Below the pieces are notes generated by a model that saw only the letters and a list, made by a program, of their open reading frames with translations, did no database searches and was not told the DNA's origin. Below, piece by piece: positions 45,200 through 51,969 of a stretch of 64,000 nucleotides of DNA. A program made the position numbers and the translations under genes. The stretch comes from Kribbella aluminosa (lineage in GTDB: Bacteria; Actinomycetota; Actinomycetes; Propionibacteriales; Kribbellaceae). Positions within the stretch are counted from its first letter, which is position 1, and each line of letters starts with the position of its first letter. The stretch spans positions 3,596,001-3,660,000 of the forward strand of contig NZ_JAGINT010000001.1 in assembly GCF_017876295.1 (NCBI RefSeq). Reading direction: 5' to 3'.

Positions 45200-45370
45200 A
45201 GGGTTCTGACGCTGTCGGCCGGTCTGTGCTGCACTGGTTGCCAGTGGCCCATAAGTCCTTGACACAAGCGTGTATGGCCTTTTGCAGCTTGATGCAACGG
45301 CAAACGCTTGATTGCCAGGGTTGCCGGGGGCAATGATGGTTGGTCCCGCGAGACGATTGGAGGTGGTTGG

Positions 45371-45499
45371 TTGAGAAACGGTCAGCATGTGCGGTTCGCG
45401 ACTCGTTGCGCGTGTGGTGCGCAGAAAGAGCGTGGCCGGACTAGCTGCAAGAAATGCGCTCGCCGTGTTCGGTTCTGGCGTGCGGAAGATTGTCGGTAA
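45371..45499 (+). CDS. small zinc-ribbon protein (42 aa)
   Basis: TTG 45371 follows GGAGGTGG. The product has RCACGAQKERGRTSCKKCAR: CxC and CxxC pairs about 12 residues apart, a treble-clef or zinc-ribbon knuckle, and a basic C-terminus. Such small zinc proteins are common on actinomycete elements and phages and may bind DNA. Coding is inferred from the motif and RBS. Confidence 0.55.
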   Translation: MRNGQHVRFATRCACGAQKERGRTSCKKCARRVRFWRAEDCR

Positions 45500-45607
45500 G
45501 CCTCACTCCGGCAATCAACGGGGTCGCCCTCTCTCTCACCCAAGGAGATCGAGAGGGGGTGATGAACACTGCAAATATCATTGTCGCTGGTTTTGGCGTT
45601 CGGGATC

Positions 45608-45751
45608 ATGGTTGTCCTGCTGATCCGTTTCGGTGGCCTTAGGGTCCTCCACGCGATTATCTGCACGCTGTTCGGGTTTCTGCTTGCAGCAACCTGGCTT
45701 GCGCCGCAGATTCAGCAGTTCCTGACGAACCTGCCGGGCGCTGGTAAGTAG
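45608..45751 (+). CDS. small membrane protein, possibly frameshifted at its start
   Basis: MVVLLIRFGGLRVLHAIICT and LFGFLLAATWLAPQIQQFLT give a convincing membrane protein, but its ATG lacks an RBS. A good RBS (GAGAGGGGG, 45551-45559) instead precedes ATG 45562 in another frame, whose product MNTANIIVAGFGV ends soon after at 45642. Joining the two frames near 45600 would give one continuous protein, so either a one-base change or programmed frameshifting is possible. Function unknown. Confidence 0.45.
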   Translation: MVVLLIRFGGLRVLHAIICTLFGFLLAATWLAPQIQQFLTNLPGAGK

Positions 45752-45912
45752 CTGACAATAGGTCGGGTCCGGTCTTTCGGGGTGGAGTATTTCTATTCCC
45801 GGACCCGGCCACCCCGGCAGGGCAAAAAAGTTTTTCTTATGCCCCAGGCCGGCTGACGACAACCATTTTCATTAAGCGATTAGAAGGGAGTACCGCATGA
45901 ACCCAATTATCC

Positions 45913-46302
45913 GTGTTTAACACATTGGTGGTGACCTGTTTTTTGAACGTCCCTTCTGTACCTCGTATGACGCTTTATGACATTGACGAGGCCCGCGCCC
46001 GATTTGAGGCGACCCTTCGCGTGGGCCCGATTGACGACCTTTTCCGTGCGGCGGTTCTGTCGTCGTGCGACGTTCCCGATCTCGTGAATGAGGTCTACCG
46101 GCTTCGGGCCAAGTGGCAGATTCTGCAGGCTGCCTGCCTTGCCGGTTTGGGTATGGCGGTTGAGAACGACCCTCGACCGCTCGACATGTGGTTTGCGGAT
46201 TCCCCGTGGGTATTCGTGACAGATGCGCTGCCGATGCCTCCGGGTTTTCACCCGCTGGCACAGGTCATTCCTGCGCGGCGGTGGGGTGGTCAGTCCCTTT
46301 GA
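45913..46302 (+). CDS. hypothetical element protein upstream of traB-like gene (129 aa)
   Basis: The conserved core is MTLYDIDEARARFEATLRVG, LSSCDVPDLVNEVYRLRAKW and GFHPLAQVIPARRW. The start is unsure: GTG 45913 gives 129 residues, ATG 45967 gives 111 and begins at the core. A seven-codon frame (45897-45920) with a strong RBS AAGGGAG ends over GTG 45913 and may couple its translation. No family function known. It is followed 77 bp later by the translocase gene. Confidence 0.6.
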   Translation: MFNTLVVTCFLNVPSVPRMTLYDIDEARARFEATLRVGPIDDLFRAAVLSSCDVPDLVNEVYRLRAKWQILQAACLAGLGMAVENDPRPLDMWFADSPWVFVTDALPMPPGFHPLAQVIPARRWGGQSL

Positions 46303-46325
46303 TGCGCAGACGGAATTACCGTGGC

Positions 46326-46352
46326 GCGGCCTCTCCCTATGGGAGGGGCCGC
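46326..46352 (+). terminator. hairpin before traB-like gene, possible attenuator
   Basis: GCGGCCTCTCCC and GGGAGGGGCCGC pair over 12 positions with one mismatch around TAT, ending 27 bp before the translocase start. It could reduce read-through into that gene. Confidence 0.45.
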
Positions 46353-46379
46353 CCCGGCCGCCATGGCCGGAGAGACGAA

Positions 46380-48164
46380 ATGTGGATCGTTCCCGTCCGT
46401 CAAGGCGGAGACGTGTTCTATGTGGGCGACGAATTCTTTCGCGCTCTCTGGCGTTACCGCGCCGAGCTCGCGCCCGTGTATTGGCTCATCGGGTGCATGG
46501 TCGGCGGTGCATGGCTGCACGCGTCCGGGCCGAATTGGTGGCCTTTCCCTGTAGTGGCCGGACTCACTGGATTGGTGTTACTCACCTTCCGGCCTGCCGC
46601 ATTGGTCAGCCGTTATCCGTTGCTCACTCGGTGGCGGGTCCGGCTATGGGGAACCGGATTCATTCTGTCCGTTTCCGTGTGGCTGACCATTGCAACCATC
46701 ATCGGCCCGACAGCCGGGAAAATGGAACTGATTGCCTTGCTGGCAACGGCGGGATTCGCGGTGCCGTGGATTTGGCGGGAGGACCGGCGACGCCTGACAA
46801 AGGTGCGCATTCTGCGGGACCGGTTCCCCGATACCGCCGACGCTGCCGGACTCACCGGCGCAAAGATGCTGTCCGCGATTCTCGACAAATGGGGCTGGAC
46901 CGCGAGAATCAAGCTCCGACGCGGCCAGCACTGGACCGACGCAATCAACGCACTACCCAAACTGGAATCGGCATTCGGCGCAAGGAACGGATCATTGCGC
47001 GTCGAGCCCGTCAATGACGATGCCGGATCGCTCACCCTGCGCATGGTCGAGATTGACCCCCACTCGCAACCAATCGAATGGGCACCCCGACCGGGGAAAC
47101 GCAACCAGTCGATCACGCAACCGCTCACGGTCGGCGTTTTCGAAGACGGTTCCGATATCTCGGTGTCGTTCCTGCGCAAACACGTTCTGATCGGTGGCGC
47201 AACCGATTCGGGCAAGTCTGGCCTGTTGAATGTGATCCTTGCCCGCCTCGCGGAATGCGGCGACGTCGCGTTGTGGGGAATCGACCTGAAAGAAGGGATG
47301 GAACTCGCGCCCTGGTCGAGAGTCCTCGATCGGCCAGTGGCAACCAGTAATGACACTGCGGAAGAATTGCTGGCCGCGGGAGTCGAGGAATTGGAAAAGC
47401 GCGCGAATTTTTTAATGGCCTCCGGCCGGCGTGAGTGGGATCCGAAATTCGACGCGCCCGCGCTATTCATTATCATTGACGAATACGCGGAACTCTCAAA
47501 GAAGGCACAGAAGCTCGCGGATTCGATCGCACGGCGTGGCCGCGCGCTGTGTGTGAACCTGATTATTGCGACCCAGCGGCCGACTCAGAAAGCGATGGGT
47601 GAAGGTTCGGCGCTACGGTCGCAAATGAATATCCGGTTCTGTCTCCGGGTGAACGAGCGTCCCGACGTGGATTTGATTCTCGGCGCGGGGAAACTCACGG
47701 CCGGTTGGGACACAACAATGTTCGACGGACCGGGGAAATTCCTCGTGTCCGGACCGGGGTTGGACACTCCCCGGCGCGGTCGCGCCTACCGGATCACGGA
47801 CGGCGAAGTCAGGGTGACGGCCGACCAGCACGCCCGCCATGCCGACACAGGACCGGCCGGAGGCTCTGAGAGCCGTTCTGACGGCCGTTCAGGGGGTCAG
47901 GGGTCCAACGGGTCACCCGCAGGTGTCTCAGGCCCGGAAATGGCGCTCTGGGCAGCGTTGAACGACGCTCCGGCCGAAGGCGTCTCCGTGGCCGATCTCC
48001 GTGCCGTGACCGGGCACGGCAAGACCCAGCTCTACCGGCGTTTGAACGCACTCAAGGCACAGCAGCAGGCCGAACAGGTCGGGCGCGGTCTGTGGCGCTC
48101 TGCCCGCGCCGACACGGCCACTCAGGGCCAGCAGGAAGGCGACCCCGAATCTCACCCTGAGTGA
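46380..48164 (+). CDS. FtsK/SpoIIIE-type conjugative DNA translocase (TraB-like)
   Basis: A 594-residue protein. About four hydrophobic segments lie in residues 25-135 (first VYWLIGCMVGGAWLHASG). The FtsK ATPase follows, with Walker A GGATDSGKSGLL (about 271-282) and Walker B ALFIIIDEYAEL (about 360-371). The C-terminal 90 residues contain a winged-helix domain (MALWAALNDAPAEGVSVADL, then GHGKTQLYRRLNALKAQQQA), analogous to the DNA-reading gamma domain. Streptomyces TraB-type proteins move double-stranded plasmid or element DNA between hyphae. The ATG at 46380 has GGAGAG before it. Confidence 0.87.
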   Translation: MWIVPVRQGGDVFYVGDEFFRALWRYRAELAPVYWLIGCMVGGAWLHASGPNWWPFPVVAGLTGLVLLTFRPAALVSRYPLLTRWRVRLWGTGFILSVSVWLTIATIIGPTAGKMELIALLATAGFAVPWIWREDRRRLTKVRILRDRFPDTADAAGLTGAKMLSAILDKWGWTARIKLRRGQHWTDAINALPKLESAFGARNGSLRVEPVNDDAGSLTLRMVEIDPHSQPIEWAPRPGKRNQSITQPLTVGVFEDGSDISVSFLRKHVLIGGATDSGKSGLLNVILARLAECGDVALWGIDLKEGMELAPWSRVLDRPVATSNDTAEELLAAGVEELEKRANFLMASGRREWDPKFDAPALFIIIDEYAELSKKAQKLADSIARRGRALCVNLIIATQRPTQKAMGEGSALRSQMNIRFCLRVNERPDVDLILGAGKLTAGWDTTMFDGPGKFLVSGPGLDTPRRGRAYRITDGEVRVTADQHARHADTGPAGGSESRSDGRSGGQGSNGSPAGVSGPEMALWAALNDAPAEGVSVADLRAVTGHGKTQLYRRLNALKAQQQAEQVGRGLWRSARADTATQGQQEGDPESHPE

Positions 48165-48545
48165 TCGTTCCACGGTAGTTCCAAAGTTCCAGAATCTCGC
48201 GCGCGCCCGCACGTTGAGGCACACGTTCGGAACTTTGGAACTACCCGTGCACACTCCCTGCACGACCACGCACGGTGACGACCACCGGAGGCAGTGGCGG
48301 GCGGGGTGGCTGGGCCACCGCGAGGGGGTACACACGATGGCCCAGCCGTTGCCACACGCAACGAACCGGCGGTGACACCAGCCGTTGAACGCGTGCGGCA
48401 AAAAGAATCTTATCGCGGTGCGACCAACAAAGCACATTGGAGGCGATAACCAACGCCAACCCGTAAACAACCCATCAGCCCCGCCGAATCGACGGCGAGA
48501 AAGGAGAAAGCCACACCAACCAGCCAACCCACAACCAAGGAATTG
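48165..48545. other. non-coding tract downstream of traB-like gene, candidate transfer locus
   Basis: No supported gene in about 380 bp. The left part holds three GTTCCA repeats and a perfect 17-bp inverted repeat (separate entry). In Streptomyces plasmids the cis-acting locus of transfer (clt) with direct repeats and an inverted repeat lies beside traB. The right part is A/C-rich leader DNA of the next gene, with short doubtful frames only. Confidence 0.45.
48167..48245. repeat. GTTCCA repeats and 17-bp perfect inverted repeat
   Basis: GTTCCA at 48167, 48178 and 48186. GGTAGTTCCAAAGTTCC (48174-48190) is repeated exactly in reverse complement at 48229-48245, with a 38-bp spacer rich in CGCG. 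It starts 9 bp after the translocase stop, so it may be a clt/oriT-like site, or merely a terminator. Confidence 0.65.
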
Positions 48546-48755
48546 ATGCGCGCACGATTGGAGGCAATGGCGCAACCCCGCGATTCCGATAATCCGGCGG
48601 TAGCGGAATTGCGCGCAGCCTTGCGCGATCCGGTCCTTATGGCCGGAGTCGTGGACGAGATCGCCGACACTTGGGATTTCACCCCCGAACAACTGGACAC
48701 GCTCGCCGTCCTGCTCCGGCGACCTAACAGCTACCGGAAGCCCACCACTACCTAG
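48546..48755 (+). CDS. small hypothetical element protein (69 aa)
   Basis: MRARLEAMAQPRDSDNPAVA begins a helical protein continuing VDEIADTWDFTPEQLDTLAV and ending with basic residues. The start ATG 48546 is preceded by AAGGAA. It stands next to the integrase gene, where excisionase genes often lie, but no winged-helix or MerR-like motif is visible, so I do not call it Xis. Confidence 0.6.
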   Translation: MRARLEAMAQPRDSDNPAVAELRAALRDPVLMAGVVDEIADTWDFTPEQLDTLAVLLRRPNSYRKPTTT

Positions 48756-48764
48756 ACACAGAAA

Positions 48765-48805
48765 GCGCGGAACCCCAGCCAATCTATCCGGCTGGGGTTC
48801 CGCGC
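48765..48805. terminator. bidirectional terminator between small ORF and integrase
   Basis: GCGCGGAACCCCAGCC pairs perfectly over 16 bp with 48790-48805 around a 9-nt loop; TATTTATA follows on the plus strand. Confidence 0.85.
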
Positions 48806-48862
48806 TATTTATAGTCGATCAGGTTTCGCTCTGCTATTGATCAGGTGTTTCGGGTCTGCCGC

Positions 48863-50476
48863 CTAATCTACGTACACAATATCAAGCTTGTGCTTAGGTT
48901 CGATATGAACCCCGTTGGGGTCGAATCCGCTTCCGCGCCGTCCGGTCGGGAGAATGGTTACCGTCAGCAGCCGGTCAATGATGATTCGCTTATTCGCGAC
49001 CGGGAGAGCCTCAAATGTGGCGATCGGGTCAACAGCGTTAATGATGTAGGCCAGCGGGTCAGACGAAACCGACGCATTCAAGGCTTCATCAATTTCCGCA
49101 ATACGCGCCATGCCCGCTTTTGTCCCGGCTTGGACCTGACGACGGGTCCGCAGCTTCAATACTTCATCTGCTGCCAACTGGTCGAGCGCGTCACGAATGC
49201 CGGTCCGCTCGGAGCGCAACGCGACCGCGTCAATTTCCGGTGCCGGTTCCTGCAACAACTCGTATGCCTTCGGGTGAGTGAACGCAGCGAATAGCCGTGA
49301 CTGCACGAACCTGTCCGTATGGGCGACATTGCGGGTCAGGTGGTTACGTGCCTTGCAGCAGTAGCGGGGCAGCCTGCCCGCAACCGTGACCTTCATCCTT
49401 ACCGGCTTATCGGCATCCGGCGCGAATCCCTGCGCGTCAAGAGGTGTGCATTTGCCGCAACGGTAAACGCCGGTCCCCATCCATTTCTCAGCCGGACCGC
49501 CCGGATTGGTGACCCGGTCGGGGTCCGTCAGTTTCAGTACTACCGCCTCGAATACTTCACGCGGAATGATCTCCGGCCACACCGCTTTAACGCCGTCGAG
49601 GATTTCACCCTGAAACTTCATCAGTCCGGCATTACGCGGCCGGATCAGAATATCTTTCAAGACTTCCGCCGACCATGGCGCACCCGACACCGTGGACACG
49701 TCACTGTCTCGCAGTTCTTCGGCCATGCTCGCGAGGCTCACACCTTGCAAAGCGCGGTACGAAAGATCCTCGATAATGTCATACTCGAAATCAATCGGGG
49801 TTTCACCAGCGCTACACGTCCGGCCGCCATGAAACGGGCAAACATACAAATCGTGATCCTCGCCGTCCGGAACCTTTGGCGCACCACCGCAGAAACCAAA
49901 GGGACGCTTGCCCCCGCCGAACCTGCCCGCTCTCGCCTGCCGCTCTCGCGCATTGGAAACCCGCCGCGCGGTATCCCGCGACGACTTGTTAGCAACCAGC
50001 ACCCGAATTTCGGCGTCGAAATTGTCGCGCCCCTTTTCCAACCGCAGAGAGCCAGTGACGGACTCGACCCGAATCGGATAGGGCGAATGCTCGACCAAAT
50101 CAATCAAATCTTGCAAGTCCCGTGAATCACGGAACGCGCGGTCAAGATCGAGCGCGATCAAAACGGTTGCGCGGCCAGCGGCTAAATCGTCCATCGCCTC
50201 CCGCAGGTCCGGCCGCCACACCCGATACTCACGCCGACCATCCGGCAACGTGACAAGGCGCGTCTTATACGCCGACAGCCGGGGATTCTTAATAACCTTC
50301 CACACAACACAACCCAGTTCATCGGATTTCTGTTCCATCCGGAAAATCTGATCACCCAACGCCGCCGGAATACCCTCGTCCGTCAGGTCGAGATCCTCGC
50401 GGTTATCCGACAGCCGACCCAAAAGAATCGACCGCTCACGCCCATCAGCCCCAGTCAGGTACTCCACGGTGCCCAT
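48863..50476 (-). CDS. large serine recombinase (integrase)
   Basis: A 537-residue site-specific recombinase. The N-terminal catalytic domain has LLGRLSDNREDL with the likely nucleophile Ser23 and Arg21, and VLIALDLDRAFRDSRDLQDL later in it. The recombinase domain begins near GGGKRPFGFCGG and contains an added cysteine/histidine set (CPFHGGRTC). The zinc ribbon follows (YRCGKCTP and YCCKARNH), then a coiled-coil region (residues about 425-475). Its start lies about 45 bp from the right attachment site, the usual place for an integrase. It recombines attP with the helR site and, with a directionality factor, would excise the element. Confidence 0.9.
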   Translation of the reverse strand: MGTVEYLTGADGRERSILLGRLSDNREDLDLTDEGIPAALGDQIFRMEQKSDELGCVVWKVIKNPRLSAYKTRLVTLPDGRREYRVWRPDLREAMDDLAAGRATVLIALDLDRAFRDSRDLQDLIDLVEHSPYPIRVESVTGSLRLEKGRDNFDAEIRVLVANKSSRDTARRVSNARERQARAGRFGGGKRPFGFCGGAPKVPDGEDHDLYVCPFHGGRTCSAGETPIDFEYDIIEDLSYRALQGVSLASMAEELRDSDVSTVSGAPWSAEVLKDILIRPRNAGLMKFQGEILDGVKAVWPEIIPREVFEAVVLKLTDPDRVTNPGGPAEKWMGTGVYRCGKCTPLDAQGFAPDADKPVRMKVTVAGRLPRYCCKARNHLTRNVAHTDRFVQSRLFAAFTHPKAYELLQEPAPEIDAVALRSERTGIRDALDQLAADEVLKLRTRRQVQAGTKAGMARIAEIDEALNASVSSDPLAYIINAVDPIATFEALPVANKRIIIDRLLTVTILPTGRRGSGFDPNGVHIEPKHKLDIVYVD

Positions 50477-50500
50477 CCTCTCTCACCTACCGCTCAGCCT

Positions 50501-51943
50501 ATGTGCTCTAACCCGGTGTGGGGCAAGACGGCGGTCGGCCTGCACCGCGTCGCGTACCTGCTCTACACCGAGCGCGAGCGGCTCGGCCGCGGCGGCGTCG
50601 TGATCGTCGGGCCGAACAAGTCGTTCCTGTCCTACATCCGCAAGGTCCTGCCCGCGCTGGGCGAGGTCGACGTCCGGCAGATCACGATCGACGAGCTGCT
50701 GACGCGGCCCGCGGCCGCAACCGACGAGCCGGCCGCCGAGGCGCTGAAGGGCGACGCCCGGATGGCCGACGTACTCCGCCGTGCGCTCTGGTCGTACGTC
50801 GGTACACCGACCGCGGGAGTCCTGTACAGCAAGGGATCCCGGCGGTACCGCGTGCACGAGTACGAGGTGGTCGACATCGTGTCGGACCTGCGCGAGTCGA
50901 CCCGGTACGCGCCCGGCCGGAACGCGCTCGCGCAGCGGATCGCGCACGTCGTACTGGTCCGGATGGAGGAGCGCGCCGAGTCCCCGGACGACCGCGTACA
51001 GGACGCGGTGGCCCGGTCGAAGCCGGTGAAGGAGATGCTGGACGCGGTCTGGCCGCGCGTCGTACCGGAGCAGATCCTGCACCGGCTGTTCGCCGACCCG
51101 GAGTTTCTGGCCGCGGCCGCGCCGGACCTCACGGACGAGGAGCGTACGGCGCTGCTGTGGCCGAAGCCGGCCCGCTCGTGGAAGTCGGCGAAGTGGTCGT
51201 TCGCGGACACGGTCCTGCTCGACGAGCTCGAGGACCTGATCGAGCGCCGTACCGGATCGCTCGGGCATCTGGTCCTGGACGAGGCGCAGGACCTGTCGGC
51301 GATGCAGCTGCGGGCGCTCGGCCGCCGGTGCCGGAGCGGGTCCGCGACGGTGCTCGGTGACCTCGCGCAGGCGACGACGGCGTGGGCCGCGGGTCCGTGG
51401 GACCGGGTGCTCGGGCATCTCGGCAAGGACGACGGCATGGTCGCCGAGCTGGACCGGGGGTTCCGGGTGCCGGAGCAGATCATCAACTTCGCTGCGAAGC
51501 TGCTGCCCGCGATCGCGCCGACGCTGAGCAAGCCCACCGGGGTCCGCACGGTCGCGAACGCGTTGAGCATCGTGCGCGCCGACGGGTCGACGTACCAGGA
51601 CCAGATCGTCGCCGAGTGCCGGACCGCGCTGGCCGGGGAAGGTTCGGTGGCGCTGATCGCCGCGGACGACCAGGTCGCCGAGCTGCGGGACGCGCTGACC
51701 GCGGCCGGGCTGCAGGCCGCGCTGCTCGGCGAGACCGAGGACGAGATCGACACCGTCCGGCTGGTCTGCGTACCGGCGACGCTGGCGAAGGGCCTGGAGT
51801 TCGACTCCGTCGTGGTGGCCGAGCCCGCCCACATCGTCGCCGCCGAGCCACGCGGCCTGCACCGGCTGTACGTCGTACTGACCCGGGCGGTCAGCCGCCT
51901 GCAGATCGTCCACGCCGAACCGCTGCCGAGTGCCCTCGCCTGA
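50501..51943 (+). pseudogene. helR: HelR/HelD-type ATPase, C-terminal part, interrupted
   Basis: The gene resumes at about 50522 with GKTAVGLHRVAYLLYTERER, the last residues of the Walker A loop. It continues with VVIVGPNKSFLSYIRKVLPA, GHLVLDEAQDLSAMQLRALG (helicase motif II), GSATVLGDLAQATTAWAAGP (motif III), RVPEQIINFAAKLL (motif IV region) and LYVVLTRAVSRLQIVHAEPL (motif VI). An ATG at 50501 in the element would give MCSNPVWGKT, which lacks a proper P-loop, and no RBS precedes it. Together with the left part it would make a protein of about 680 residues, the normal family size. Confidence 0.85.
50508..50536 (+). other. right attachment site (attR)
   Basis: Element sequence AACCCGGTGTGG passes into gene sequence GGCAAGACGGCGGTCGG at about 50521-50527. 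Joined outer halves give an intact Walker A; joined inner halves give a putative attP with imperfect 11-bp arms. Confidence 0.7.
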
Positions 51944-51969
51944 TCCTCGCCCAGCGCTAAGGTCCAGGC

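Larger units (their letters stand above)
44730..45370. other. hairpin-rich non-coding tract, candidate replication origin
   Basis: No convincing gene in about 640 bp. Three large inverted repeats lie in a row (44798-44862, 44872-44934, 44940-44979), followed by a tandem GATTAAC repeat in an AT-rich spot (45095-45109), a perfect DnaA box TTATCCACA (45191-45199) and four copies of TTGCC(A/G)G at 45151, 45238, 45312 and 45321. These are properties of origins, though no initiator gene is seen. The last hairpin also serves as a terminator. Confidence 0.5.
41345..50524. mobile_element. integrative conjugative-type element (about 9.2 kb) inserted in helR
   Basis: The boundaries follow from the split gene: its left part ends at codon AAG (41342-41344) and the right part resumes with GGC AAG ACG (50522-50530), restoring GAPGTGKTAVGLHR when the intervening DNA is removed. 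Content from left: terminator, four minus-strand genes ending in an XRE regulator, a plus-strand run of small genes, a recombinase-fold-like pair, a hairpin-rich tract, an FtsK/TraB-like translocase, another inverted-repeat tract, a small gene, and a large serine recombinase at the right end. It is visibly less GC-rich than its surroundings, especially at 42000-46500. No Rep protein is recognisable. Confidence 0.85.

Noticed and set aside
45780..45820. GACCCGGC, one base from the GACCCGGA repeat bound by some Streptomyces TraB proteins
   Set aside because: A single imperfect copy in high-GC DNA is expected by chance; no array is present.
48266..48380. Short frames in the tract behind the traB-like gene, such as a 12-codon frame starting ATGGCCCAGCC
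   Set aside because: Too short, no convincing RBS, and composition typical of non-coding DNA.
48546..48755. Excisionase call for the small gene next to the integrase
   Set aside because: Position fits, but no winged-helix or MerR-like pattern is visible.
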